From Nitrososphaeria archaeon (GTDB taxonomy: Archaea > Thermoproteota > Nitrososphaeria > Conexivisphaerales > DTJL01), in the NCBI GenBank assembly GCA_029775965.1, contig JARVJU010000009.1, positions 1 through 64,000 of the forward strand: a DNA stretch of 64,000 nucleotides. The letters run 5' to 3'. The notes under the pieces are model-generated. The model searched no databases, had not been told where the DNA came from, and worked only from the letters and a program-made list of their open reading frames with translations. Position numbers and translations under genes: made by a program. Of the stretch, positions 8,552 through 16,712 are shown piece after piece. Position 1 is the first letter of the stretch; each line of letters starts with the position of its first letter.

Positions 8552-9522
8552 GGAGTTATCACCTGATCAAGTCTCCACGATTGTCTTACAAAGGCATCTT
8601 CAGGTCTTATTGTAATACCAGCTTGAATCTGTCTGATTCCAGTCCAAGCTATCTGTGGGCCACAGTCACCTGAGTATTTGATAGGTGGTATGTACAATCT
8701 AGCCCCCTGCCTTTTGCATACTGCCTCCAGCATTTCTGCCAGTCTCTTGTTTGCAGCAACACCCCCGGCAACAAGTAGTTCATCTTTTTCCGTGAATGCA
8801 AGGGCTCTTTCCGCAGTTTCGCAGAGCATGGCAAATGCTGTCTCCTGCAACGAAAATGCAACGTCCTCAAGGGTATAGCTCTTAAGAAGCCTTTTAGAAT
8901 GAGTGAGTGTGCCGGAAAAGGACATATCATTTCCCTTTACTGTGTAAGGAACCTGAATGTATTTCGTTCCCTTTGAAGCAAGCTCCTCTATAACTGGTCC
9001 ACACGGGCTCGACAGTCCAACATACCTACCAAACTGATCGAAGAGCTGACCTATGGTTATATCTAAGGTCTCGCCGAAAAAACGCCATCTACCTTGTGAG
9101 AAGGCAACAATAGCTGTATGTCCACCAGATACAAGTATGCAGATAGGGTCTTTCGAAGAAGTCAAAAGTGAAGCGAGTTCAATATGCCCTACTGCATGGT
9201 TGACTGGTGTGAGTGGTTTAGAGTAGTAAGATGCCAAGGTCCTAGCTACTATAGCACCTACCCTTAGGCAAGGACCTAGTCCTGGACCTGCAGAATAGGC
9301 TATTGCATCTATGTCCTTTATGCTAATTCCTGATTTCTCAATTGCTTCTTTAATTACATGGGGTGCTACATCTGCATGATGGCGAGAGGCTTCCCTTGGG
9401 TGAATGCCAGAGCCTGATGGTGCTCTGTATGAGTTTCTTACATCACTCAGTATTACACCAGATTCGTTCAAAACTGCTGCTGCAAACGTATGCGCAGTAC
9501 TCTCTATTCCAAGAACTAGCAC
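8539..9522 (-). CDS. kae1: tRNA N6-threonylcarbamoyladenosine synthase Kae1/TsaD
   Basis: Catalytic subunit of KEOPS, transferring threonylcarbamoyl from TC-AMP to A37 of ANN-decoding tRNAs. The 327-residue ASKHA-fold protein starts LVLGIESTAHTF. It carries the metal-binding NHAVGH motif with His109 and His113, the phosphate loop ILVSGGHTAI near residue 128, and the GGVAANKRL adenosine motif in the C-terminal third. It is the first gene of the minus-strand KEOPS cluster, and an A/T-rich divergent promoter separates it from the gene at 9577. Confidence 0.97.
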   Translation of the reverse strand: MLVLGIESTAHTFAAAVLNESGVILSDVRNSYRAPSGSGIHPREASRHHADVAPHVIKEAIEKSGISIKDIDAIAYSAGPGLGPCLRVGAIVARTLASYYSKPLTPVNHAVGHIELASLLTSSKDPICILVSGGHTAIVAFSQGRWRFFGETLDITIGQLFDQFGRYVGLSSPCGPVIEELASKGTKYIQVPYTVKGNDMSFSGTLTHSKRLLKSYTLEDVAFSLQETAFAMLCETAERALAFTEKDELLVAGGVAANKRLAEMLEAVCKRQGARLYIPPIKYSGDCGPQIAWTGIRQIQAGITIRPEDAFVRQSWRLDQVITPWRY

Positions 9523-9576
9523 GTAAATTGAGACTATATGATAACATTTATCTTTTATCTAAAAGTTGACATCTTG
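9523..9576. promoter_or_regulatory. Divergent promoter between kae1 and the RNase P block
   Basis: This 54-base spacer contains GATAAATG facing left about 25 bases from the kae1 ATG, and TTTTATCTAAAA facing right about 24 bases from the ATG at 9577. Both fit archaeal TATA boxes with leaderless transcription. Assigned by position only. Confidence 0.45.
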
Positions 9577-9996
9577 ATGGAAGTTATCTTTGATTCGGCG
9601 GAAGTTACATTCCATATTCATGCTACGGAGGATAAGGATAAAATATACAGATCTATTCAAAGCGTTCTTGGATTTGATACCAAATTCATACAGGAGTCTA
9701 AGGCGTATGGTCATTTTGGTAATACAATACTTGTGTGCAGGGCGATTCTTGATAAAGAGCTTTCGTCAAGTCTTTTCAATCGCATTATCACATCAGCAAC
9801 ATCTGAGGATTTGAACAATCTCAGGGAAGAAATAAGAGATAGGGTGGAAGATAATAAGTTTCTTCATGTAAGGCTTGATAAACAGATGCTGGTATCAGGC
9901 TTTGTCAAGCTAGGTGACGAAGATTCATTAAAGGTCAGGTTCAGGCTGACAAAATACGGAGTGCAGAATATACAAAATATAGTGATTCGAAATTGA
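9577..9996 (+). CDS. PF01877 (DUF54) RNA-binding protein
   Basis: A 139-residue protein of the archaeal PF01877/COG1325 RNA-binding family, often annotated as a predicted exosome subunit. It starts MEVIFDSAEVTFHIHATED and continues with the ESKAYGHFGNTILVCRA strand-loop region. The frame remains open to 9538, but ATG 9577 fits the family start and the TATA spacing better. Its last bases overlap the TTG start of rnp3 (stop TGA at 9994-9996). Co-occurrence with RNase P proteins suggests a role in RNA processing or quality control; no activity is established here. Confidence 0.8.
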   Translation: MEVIFDSAEVTFHIHATEDKDKIYRSIQSVLGFDTKFIQESKAYGHFGNTILVCRAILDKELSSSLFNRIITSATSEDLNNLREEIRDRVEDNKFLHVRLDKQMLVSGFVKLGDEDSLKVRFRLTKYGVQNIQNIVIRN

Positions 9997-10559
9997 TACA
10001 GGTCGAGCCATGCATCATACCGCAGCAAGATTCTTTAATGGTAGTAAGAAGACTAAAGTCCTTGGGGTTTAGAACTGTTGGTGCAGAGCTGAACGACAAT
10101 TTTACGGAGTTTGTTAAAGCTGCGAATTCCGAAGGATTAAACGTCTTTAGAAGGGCAAGTCTAAGATCTTCTACAGACATAAGTGTAGCTGGATTACGTG
10201 AATCAGTAGAGTCCAAAAGAATTCCAAAATTGCTGGCAGTAGATATTGAAGAAGGGATTGATCTTCTAAATCAACTATCCCCAAACCAGGCGTTAAAGAT
10301 AATGGCAATCGAAGTAAGCTTTTCTCAACTGCGAGAACTCTTCAACAAGGATGCGCATGTCACGTTTAAATCACTATCAAAGATTATTTCTGCAGCCAAA
10401 TTAAAGAAGATACCCATCCTCTACGCTTCGTATGCAAAAAGAGCGTCGGAGCTGGTTGCACCTCCTGCATATGACCAGATCTTCGAAATGACATATGGAA
10501 AGATCCCTCTGGATGTAAGGAGAGTACTGCAAAAGTTGAGTGAGGAATACACAGTATGA
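9993..10559 (+). CDS. rnp3: RNase P protein component 3 (Rpp30)
   Basis: TIM-barrel protein subunit of archaeal RNase P, which pairs with Pop5 to activate the catalytic domain of the RNase P RNA in tRNA 5' maturation. The 188-residue product starts at TTG, overlapping the previous stop. Diagnostic segments are KSLGFRTVGAELND near residue 22, IMAIEVSFSQLRELF near residue 107, and PPAYDQIFEMTYG near residue 157. It is somewhat shorter than many relatives but complete in pattern. Its partner rnp2 lies 750 bases downstream, separated by an unidentified ORF. Confidence 0.88.
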   Translation: MIQVEPCIIPQQDSLMVVRRLKSLGFRTVGAELNDNFTEFVKAANSEGLNVFRRASLRSSTDISVAGLRESVESKRIPKLLAVDIEEGIDLLNQLSPNQALKIMAIEVSFSQLRELFNKDAHVTFKSLSKIISAAKLKKIPILYASYAKRASELVAPPAYDQIFEMTYGKIPLDVRRVLQKLSEEYTV

Positions 10560-10596
10560 AGATGCAAGGGGTATCACATGAAGAAGGGAGCCTGCC

Positions 10597-11229
10597 ATGG
10601 TGATAGCAATGCAAGTCCTGACAGGCCTCGACTCCTGCCAAGGAGCTATGCAATTGAGGGTGGCAGCTCCAGATGCCTCTATGGTCTCGATATGTGCACA
10701 AGAACCTCTGAATGGATTATCAAGTTGCGCAGGCTTCACCTGTAGTAGCAAGGGGAAGAGTGATGACATACTAGCATGTGAAAATGCAATCGTCAGCAGT
10801 TTGGCAGCAGTATACGCTTCACGAATATCGTTGATGGGTTGCAAGACAGCAAGGTCAAGAAAGCTTTTAGAAAAAGGCAGGGTAGTAAAGAACCCAAGCA
10901 AATCAACATCTTTCTGCATTAAGCATTGGTTCAATGTGAATAAATCTGCATCACTTCCTTTTGCAATAGGAACAGAGCAAGACAAGTCCAGAGGAATCTC
11001 AGTAGCGCGCAATAAGGATACAACTATTTTTGCAATGTCTGATGCGGTTGACTTGGTTAGGAAGGTATTAGGAAAGAGAAGGAGATTCTCGGATGGAATG
11101 GTATGGAAGATGAATGGTGGATTATGCAGACTTGAAAAAAGAAGGATATGGGTTCCTTTAGCAAAGTTAAGGTTCAGCCTTTGCAGCATCAAGAATGTCA
11201 TAAGGCTGGATAGAGCTGAAGACAGGTGA
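10597..11229 (+). CDS. Unidentified protein between rnp3 and rnp2
   Basis: A 210-residue open frame starting at ATG 10597, 37 bases after the rnp3 stop, on the same strand as both RNase P genes. I do not recognise a family. The product is basic and unusually poor in Glu, rich in Ser and Lys, with several cysteines in the first half and a strongly basic C-terminal third (for example VRKVLGKRRRFSDG). No signal peptide or membrane helix is seen. A 266-codon frame also exists on the opposite strand (10401-11201), but it runs into rnp3 antisense and is less likely. Either a divergent RNA-binding protein or a non-coding stretch is possible. Confidence 0.42.
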   Translation: MVIAMQVLTGLDSCQGAMQLRVAAPDASMVSICAQEPLNGLSSCAGFTCSSKGKSDDILACENAIVSSLAAVYASRISLMGCKTARSRKLLEKGRVVKNPSKSTSFCIKHWFNVNKSASLPFAIGTEQDKSRGISVARNKDTTIFAMSDAVDLVRKVLGKRRRFSDGMVWKMNGGLCRLEKRRIWVPLAKLRFSLCSIKNVIRLDRAEDR

Positions 11230-11310
11230 TTTCAAAATGCTGACTAGAATAGCTTTTAGGATCCAATTCCTGCCTGTGCTGAAACAAACGGGTCTCCTTG
11301 GAGATTGTCT

Positions 11311-11631
11311 ATGAAGAAAAGATATCTGGCAATAGTTTGCCAGAGAAGAGACGCACAGCTGATAAGTTCTTTGATTATGAACCTTTATTCTCTGATAGGT
11401 GCTGATGCACTTCTTAATACACACATAAAGCTGATCAGCACAGAAAGGTGGGGGATAATCATCAGGTTGTTATCAACTTCAGGAGCTGTGCATAAAAAAA
11501 TGCACCTTGCTATAGCATTGACACAAGATACGGAGGGCTGGATGCAAACTGTTGCCTCCTCTGGCACGTTACGAGGTCTTAGGGCAAAGCTTATAGCCTA
11601 TGGGTTCGAACTAAACACAGGAATGAGGTGA
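11311..11631 (+). CDS. rnp2: RNase P protein component 2 (Pop5)
   Basis: A 106-residue protein matching the RRM-like Pop5 fold: MKKRYLAIV at the start, a central WGIIIRLLSTSGAVHKKMHLA segment, and the terminal SGTLRGLRAKL corresponding to the family's SGT-[IL]-[RK]-x-L-[RK]-x-K motif. Pop5 forms a heterotetramer with Rpp30, whose gene is just upstream. A TTG two codons earlier (11305) is the alternative start; ATG 11311 gives the usual N-terminus. GGAG at 11297-11300 may serve as a ribosome-binding site. The sequence is divergent, so confidence is moderate to high. Confidence 0.75.
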   Translation: MKKRYLAIVCQRRDAQLISSLIMNLYSLIGADALLNTHIKLISTERWGIIIRLLSTSGAVHKKMHLAIALTQDTEGWMQTVASSGTLRGLRAKLIAYGFELNTGMR

Positions 11632-11634
11632 AGC

Positions 11635-12060
11635 CGTCCCAGTCTGAGCCTAACGGCGCTGAAGACCTCGCGACGAACCGACCTAAAATTTCATGCCATA
11701 TCAGATAAGAATAAGCCAGATTATTGCATGATCTTGGCAGGAAAGCGAGAAACCCCGCATCTTTTAGAGATGGGATGAAAGCCAGTCTGAATGCTTGTGT
11801 AGAAACCTGTAAACATTCCAGCGAGGGTCTGAGATGGGATGGCAGATGCTTAGCAAGAATCTCTTGTTGCTCAATGAAGGATAAGCAGGTTTGTCTTTGC
11901 AAAGCACGAAGCCATGCTCAAAAGGGCAGATTGGTTCACTGGGAAGATGTGTATTCATATACAGTAATTCGTTAGCTGTTATCTTCTTCTCTAAAACGAA
12001 GAGTATGCTTGTGCAATGAGAATTTTATATTACAAAAGGAGTTTCAATAAGGGCTGAAGG
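11635..12060 (+). mobile_element. Gene-free gap with a probable IS200/IS605 (TnpB) end relic
   Basis: About 510 bases lie between rnp2 and the lrp-type gene. At 11751-11790 a short C-rich stretch, a CATCT/AGATG stem with a TTTAG-type loop (11758-11772) and a following GGGATGAAAGCC resemble the right end of an IS605-family element. The frame reading through it gives RKARNPASFRDG, like a decayed TnpB tail. No intact transposase frame is present. The rest (11800-12060) shows nothing I can name. Confidence 0.35.
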
Positions 12061-12140
12061 TGATATAACTTAACTGATCAATTACTCTACTTATCTTGCA
12101 CGAGCAGAAATGAATGGCTATCAAGCTGGAGTGTAAATGC

Positions 12141-12554
12141 TTATGTAACCTGCCTAAGTATAACCATCGTTACTGTAGAGCCTATGCCAGGCATTTTCCT
12201 GATCTGGTCAATTGTATTGTTGACATCAGATATGGTTGGTCCTGATATCAGAATCGCTATATCATGCTGCCCTGTAACCTCGTAAACTCTGTCCACAGTA
12301 TGTATGCTCTTGATCTTACTTGAAATTTCAGAGCTGTCTGCTCCAGGTGTAACAGTAACTAGAGTAAGAGCGCTAGCCTCGTGTTGAAGCTCTACATCTA
12401 TAGTAAATCTTCGTATTATACCCGAGTCAACAAGATTTTTCACTCTGCGCCTTACCGCAGCCTCAGAAAGGCCTACCTGTGAACCCAGTTCAACAAACGG
12501 CATTCTGGCATTCTGTTTTAGTAGCTCCAACAACTTTTTGTCTATATTATCCAT
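12141..12554 (-). CDS. Lrp/AsnC-family transcription regulator
   Basis: A 137-residue regulator with an N-terminal winged helix (DKKLLELLKQNARMPFVELG, then VGLSEAAVRRRVKNLVDSGII as the recognition helix and wing). A C-terminal RAM domain includes YEVTGQHDIAILISG (about residues 93-107). Such proteins form dimers and higher oligomers and usually sense amino acids. It stands alone: the DUF371 gene upstream on the same strand is 101 bases away. An A/T-rich TTTAAAGG lies about 35 bases upstream of the ATG. The target is unknown. Confidence 0.9.
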   Translation of the reverse strand: MDNIDKKLLELLKQNARMPFVELGSQVGLSEAAVRRRVKNLVDSGIIRRFTIDVELQHEASALTLVTVTPGADSSEISSKIKSIHTVDRVYEVTGQHDIAILISGPTISDVNNTIDQIRKMPGIGSTVTMVILRQVT

Positions 12555-12655
12555 AAAGTATGATATGTATAGGGCTATAATCCTTTAAACATTTACATTC
12601 CTTTTTGCTCTCAAAAGATATACTTACCTTGCATATTTGAGCTAGATCAAGCCCC

Positions 12656-13108
12656 TCAGTTCCTGCTCAAGTTAGAATCATCAAGTATCGCATATATCTC
12701 CATTCTGCCTTTGCTGCCCTTGATTAATGATTTAACAATGCTTCTGGGCAAATCAGAAGCTGAAGCTGATGACTCAATGACCAAAGTCCTAGGGCAGATA
12801 AAAGAACTCTTCCTTATGACTATACTCTTGTCATTTGTCAGTATAAGCCTGCTATCACCCCTAGCATGTATGTTGAACACTTCTTTATCTACAAAGATCT
12901 TAATCAGAACTCTTGACCCGTTAGACGCAAGATAAGACTTGGCCCTTTGTGTCAGATCAGCGCAAGCTTTATCTGAAGATACACCTATGATGCAATCCCC
13001 GCGTGGGGTTAGAAAATCTTCTTTGGTGACTTCCAGCGTGGAAGTATTCGTTGCCTTGATGTTTACATGGCCTTCAAAATTGATAAGATCAAGAAGGATT
13101 GTATGCAT
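12656..13108 (-). CDS. DUF371 family protein
   Basis: A 150-residue member of the archaeal DUF371 family. Diagnostic segments are FEGHVNIKATNTSTLEVTKE (residues about 11-30), then DFLTPRGDCIIGVSSDKAC, and a C-terminal IVIRKSSFICPRTLVI strand pair. No catalytic function has been established for the family to my knowledge. Its start lies inside the end of pcm, overlapping by 20 bases on the same strand, so the two genes are co-transcribed. A substrate-related link to isoaspartate repair is possible but only inferred from position. Confidence 0.85.
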   Translation of the reverse strand: MHTILLDLINFEGHVNIKATNTSTLEVTKEDFLTPRGDCIIGVSSDKACADLTQRAKSYLASNGSRVLIKIFVDKEVFNIHARGDSRLILTNDKSIVIRKSSFICPRTLVIESSASASDLPRSIVKSLIKGSKGRMEIYAILDDSNLSRN

Positions 13109-13757
13109 ACTTACCCACTAGAGGAACGAACGCCACGCTGCCAAGCACCGACTTTTCCACTTCACCCTTATTATTCTTTTTTAGTTTTACCAGATCTTGT
13201 ATATATGAAGAGCCTACAGGAATAAGCATAATACCACCCTTCTTCAATTGCTGGAACAAAGTTTTTGGAATGGAGGGTGCGCATGCAGTGACTATAATTC
13301 TATCATATGTTTCCTTTGGCGATTCTGGTGGGTAGCCTAGCGTACCATCACCATGAATCACAAGAACAAACTTGCTGTAGCCCGTCTTCTCGAGATTCCC
13401 CTTAGCAAAGTTCACAAGTACTTCAAGTCTTTCGATCGAAACCACACCACCACTTCCAACAATGCTAGCAATCAGTGCTGCATTGTATCCGCTGCCTGTT
13501 CCTACTTCAAGTACATGCTGACCTGCTGAGAGTTCCAATTCTTCCAACATTATGGCAATCATATGAGGAGCTGATAAAGTTTGACCTGTATCACCTAACG
13601 GTAAAGGATTATCATCGTAAGCTAAATCCTGTTGTCCAGGCCAAACAAAATCTTCCCTTCTTACCTTCAGCATAGCCTCTTCTACATTGTGTGCCTTTAT
13701 GATTCCTTGCGCCTTCAGTTGAGCGACCATCTCTCTTCTTTTTAAATCAGATTCCAA
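13089..13757 (-). CDS. pcm: Protein-L-isoaspartate O-methyltransferase
   Basis: SAM-dependent enzyme that methylates isoaspartyl residues in damaged proteins to start their repair. The 222-residue product shows the family-specific GQTLSAPHMIAIMLEELEL segment (residues about 57-75). SAM motif I is VLEVGTGSGYNAALIAS near residue 83, and YDRIIVTACAPSIPKTLFQQ lies near residue 147. It starts one base after the stop of fen and overlaps DUF371 at its end, giving a fen-pcm-DUF371 operon on the minus strand. Confidence 0.95.
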   Translation of the reverse strand: MESDLKRREMVAQLKAQGIIKAHNVEEAMLKVRREDFVWPGQQDLAYDDNPLPLGDTGQTLSAPHMIAIMLEELELSAGQHVLEVGTGSGYNAALIASIVGSGGVVSIERLEVLVNFAKGNLEKTGYSKFVLVIHGDGTLGYPPESPKETYDRIIVTACAPSIPKTLFQQLKKGGIMLIPVGSSYIQDLVKLKKNNKGEVEKSVLGSVAFVPLVGKYAYNPS

Positions 13758-13758
13758 A

Positions 13759-14814
13759 CTAGAACCACTTTTCTAAGGATTGAGAAGTGCTGGGGAGAGA
13801 AATTCTCTCTAATGCTGAAACCACTCTCTCACGTGAAAAATCATGTTCATCACAGAGGAACTTTACTACTGCATCCTTGTCAGTAGCCTTCCACACAGGT
13901 GGGTCGATGTCAGTAACACTAGGCTCCAAGAAGATGTGTCTTATACTCTGATAGTCTAAGCCAGCCAGCTCTGATTGCAGCTCAACTATGCCTTCCAATC
14001 TGCCGTATTTTTTGATAAAGTTCAGTGCTCTGGAATGTCCAATGCCTTTGAAACCTTCGCGGTTAAAGTCTGTTCCAAGTAGTATGGCCACATCGATCAA
14101 TTGTTCCCTTGTAAGTTCTATCTCCTTCAGTACCTCGTTCAGGATAACAAGCTCGGGCACAATGTTAACGTACACATCTTTTCTGGGAAGTTTTCTTCTT
14201 CCAGATATGGTCAAGTTCCTGACAAGACGAGGAGAACCGAATAAAAGTGAATCGTAGTCTTGTGATACTGTAGCCCATGCAACCCCTTTGCTAGTAAGGT
14301 AGGCTGCTTCAGCTTCTCCTTCAGATGGAGCCTGCACCCAGGGCAGACCCATACAGGACAGCAGACTTTTTGCATCACTTACCATGGATTCAGTCAGTCT
14401 GGATGACATAGATGCGAATCTCCTTGCTGCCTCAGTATCTCCTCTGCTTATCGCCTCATACATCATTGATTCAGCATTTTTCTTAAGCTGGCTCCGTCTA
14501 ACTATTTCCCTCTCTTTAAGCTCAGGTGGCTTACCATCAAAGATATAAAGCGGTTTGGCCCCTTTCTCCATAATGTTTACTGTCCTGTAAAACAAGCCAC
14601 TCAGATGGCTTGTTATGTTTCCATGAGAATCCATCAGTGGTTCCCCTCCTTCGCCCCTTATTATTGTAAGAAACTGATATAGGGAATTGTATGCGTCTAT
14701 AGCTAATACCTTCTGGTTCAACTCTTCTAGGGAAATGATGTGTCTGCCCTTTACAAGGGGCCCTAGGTCTACTCCCACATGCTGACTAACTCTACGCCTC
14801 TTTATAAGAGGCAC
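13759..14814 (-). CDS. fen: Flap endonuclease 1 (FEN1)
   Basis: Structure-specific 5' nuclease that removes flaps in Okazaki-fragment maturation and repair. The 351-residue protein retains the acidic catalytic set: GVDLGP near the start, AIDAYNSLYQFL (residues about 38-49), YIFDGKPPELK, APSEGEAEAAYL, SQDYDSLLFG and GTDFN. The helix-hairpin-helix follows as GFKGIGHSRALNFI. The tail SQSLEKWF resembles a PCNA-interacting PIP box, although the first position is Ser rather than Gln. It is followed by pcm after one base. Length and motif order are normal. Confidence 0.95.
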   Translation of the reverse strand: MPLIKRRRVSQHVGVDLGPLVKGRHIISLEELNQKVLAIDAYNSLYQFLTIIRGEGGEPLMDSHGNITSHLSGLFYRTVNIMEKGAKPLYIFDGKPPELKEREIVRRSQLKKNAESMMYEAISRGDTEAARRFASMSSRLTESMVSDAKSLLSCMGLPWVQAPSEGEAEAAYLTSKGVAWATVSQDYDSLLFGSPRLVRNLTISGRRKLPRKDVYVNIVPELVILNEVLKEIELTREQLIDVAILLGTDFNREGFKGIGHSRALNFIKKYGRLEGIVELQSELAGLDYQSIRHIFLEPSVTDIDPPVWKATDKDAVVKFLCDEHDFSRERVVSALERISLPSTSQSLEKWF

Positions 14815-14892
14815 GCTTGCTACTCTTTATCTTTAGTTATGAATTTGCCATATCGGTTCATCCTGCCTTCCAGAATTCAAGTAATAAGCAAC

Positions 14893-14930
14893 AAAACTCA
14901 ACAGCTTTAGCTATGGGAGTATGTCAGATC
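14893..14930 (+). mobile_element. Solo IS200/IS605-like end relic
   Basis: A weak stem with a CTTTAG-type loop (AGCTTTAGCT) is followed by GGGAGTATGTCAG. AGTATGTCAG is also found at the end of the TnpB relic at 49921-49930. No transposase sequence remains next to it. It is probably the last trace of an excised or decayed element; chance similarity is possible. Confidence 0.3.
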
Positions 14931-15034
14931 TGCTTGCTGTGTATAAGCTATTGTTTTCAAAAGGCCCTATATTAAAAGCATTTTTTAACTAAAACCTGCG
15001 ATGTTAAGAAGAGGTTATACATGAGATTCCAATA

Positions 15035-16078
15035 TTAGATCCCTGTGGAATCTATATCCACTCTTACATAACTTGTCTGTCTTGATATATTTATGCTGCA
15101 GTCGATAAACTGTTTTAGAACGTAGATATTGCTCTGCATATGTTCTGTTAACTGGGGAGTGGTAAAAGAAGATTTACCACCTGCAAGTCCAAGCAAAGGT
15201 ATAGCCATATCTGCAGCATGAGAATCTAAAGATGCCTTTGAGGAATATAGATGTGCAAGAGATTCAGCAACTCTCATGCCTATCTCTTCTGCTCTTAGAC
15301 CTCTTTCGCCCACCATATCACTGCCTATAAAATAATCACTTGAGGGAATGAAAGCCAGTAAAGAAGAGCCTGGAGACAGAGCGTTCTCCATGCTAATATC
15401 AATTCCCCCCACTTCTATGTTCCTATCTTCTAGATACTTTAGACATGAATCAGCTTGTCTGCGCGCTACATGGCCTGGTAAGTTAGAACATACACTCTTT
15501 ATCATTACTTGGCCATTGATTCTTTCAGCTACATTCAGGCTAGAAAGTTTACTTGGGTAGATGTTTGTTTCCACAAGACCTCCTCCAGCTGGATAGTAAC
15601 CTCTTCTTATTAGCTCGCATCTAAACTTGATACCAATACGGTCATACATGTTCTTGACCACGTTGCTGAAATAATCATATGTTGGCGACCATTTTGTATC
15701 TGTTCCGCCTACTACGGTTACCTTTACCTCTTTACCACGTAATGCTAGTGCAGGAATTATTGAACCCAAGATAAGAGTTATGCTTCCTGCTGTGCCAACG
15801 TCAATTTTGACATTTTCCTTGACTTTCAAGTCAGGTCTGAAGTAAATAGACGTACTTCCTATGCTTGCACCCTCCACATAAGCTCCTGTTGCTTTGCTGA
15901 ACGCACTTATTGCAGCAATGTGCTGCGGTCTTAGCCCTGGGACAGGCCTCTTCAGCCTAATTTTTTGAAGTCTAAAAGGCCTGCCTGTTATAGTTGACAG
16001 AAGCAGGGAGGTGCGAAGTATCTGACCGCCTCCTTCTCCCACAGTCCCGTCCAACTGGACAGAATTATTATCGCTCAA
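15035..16078 (-). CDS. rtcA: RNA 3'-terminal phosphate cyclase
   Basis: Converts RNA 3'-phosphate ends to 2',3'-cyclic phosphates through an adenylated-enzyme intermediate. The product shows the family signature QLDGTVGEGGGQILRTSLLL at its N-terminus, RLKRPVPGLRPQH, and the C-terminal SHAADMAIPLLGLAGG segment that carries the conserved His. The frame stays open to 16138, where an ATG would make it overlap nadM. A TTG at 16078 puts the signature near residue 7, as in relatives, and removes the overlap, so I prefer it. The true start is uncertain. Confidence 0.92.
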   Translation of the reverse strand: MSDNNSVQLDGTVGEGGGQILRTSLLLSTITGRPFRLQKIRLKRPVPGLRPQHIAAISAFSKATGAYVEGASIGSTSIYFRPDLKVKENVKIDVGTAGSITLILGSIIPALALRGKEVKVTVVGGTDTKWSPTYDYFSNVVKNMYDRIGIKFRCELIRRGYYPAGGGLVETNIYPSKLSSLNVAERINGQVMIKSVCSNLPGHVARRQADSCLKYLEDRNIEVGGIDISMENALSPGSSLLAFIPSSDYFIGSDMVGERGLRAEEIGMRVAESLAHLYSSKASLDSHAADMAIPLLGLAGGKSSFTTPQLTEHMQSNIYVLKQFIDCSINISRQTSYVRVDIDSTGI

Positions 16079-16142
16079 CGCAGCAAAAGGGAGCTTATCA
16101 CATTTTAATATACCAGTCTTGATAGTTGTTGCCGTCATCGGG

Positions 16143-16688
16143 TTGTCTACCTCTTTATTTGTGGGAAGGTTTCAGCCCTTACATCTAGGGCATCTTACTG
16201 CCATAGAATATGCATTAAAACACTCTGACAGGCTGATAATTCTGGTCGGAAGCGCTGAAAAAAGCTTCGAGCTGAGAAATCCTTTCACTGCAGGAGAAAG
16301 GGTAGAAATGCTCTACCTAACACTCAAAGCCAAGGATATAATATCAAGAGTGCTTATTATTCCTATACCTGACGTAGAAAATCACATGCTCTGGGTGCCA
16401 TTTGTTGAATCCATTGTTCCTCCTTTTCAAAAAGTCTTTTCAAATGATTATCTGACTGTTGCCCTCTTTAGAATGCATGGTTACGAGGTTGAGGAGGTCC
16501 CCCTTTACCGAAGAGAGGAGCTCATGGCAACAGAAGTGAGACGTCGAATGGCTTCCGGCGGTAATTGGGCTCCTTTGGTGCCGCATCAAGTATACGACTA
16601 TCTTATGAAGAACAAGGGAGAAGAAAGAGTAAAACAGCTATGGAGCTATTACACACTGCAGAACCAAAACAACAAAAGATTTACATAA
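16143..16688 (+). CDS. nadM: Nicotinamide-nucleotide adenylyltransferase (archaeal NadM type)
   Basis: Nucleotidyl transferase making NAD+ from NMN and ATP. The Rossmann core shows LFVGRFQPLHLGHL with the HxGH motif, LIILVGSAEKSFELRNPFTAGER, IPDVENHMLWV, and a C-terminal LMATEVRRRM in place of the ISSTxIR motif. The frame is open from a TTG at 16119, but TTG 16143 gives the usual MxxxLFVGRFQP start and avoids the divergent rtcA start, so I chose it. The next gene starts 24 bases downstream on the same strand. Confidence 0.9.
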   Translation: MSTSLFVGRFQPLHLGHLTAIEYALKHSDRLIILVGSAEKSFELRNPFTAGERVEMLYLTLKAKDIISRVLIIPIPDVENHMLWVPFVESIVPPFQKVFSNDYLTVALFRMHGYEVEEVPLYRREELMATEVRRRMASGGNWAPLVPHQVYDYLMKNKGEERVKQLWSYYTLQNQNNKRFT

Positions 16689-16712
16689 TTAATCCCTGTA
16701 ATACAAAGTGGT

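Noticed and set aside
9538-9576. Upstream extension of the PF01877 gene
   Set aside because: The added 13 residues are not family-like and would include the promoter region.
10401-11201. 266-codon minus-strand frame opposite the rnp3-rnp2 spacer
   Set aside because: It runs antisense into the conserved rnp3 gene and shows no recognisable family; the plus-strand frame is better placed.
11640-11690. C/D box sRNA after rnp2
   Set aside because: Two CTGA boxes are present, but the C boxes do not match RTGATGA, so the call is not supported.
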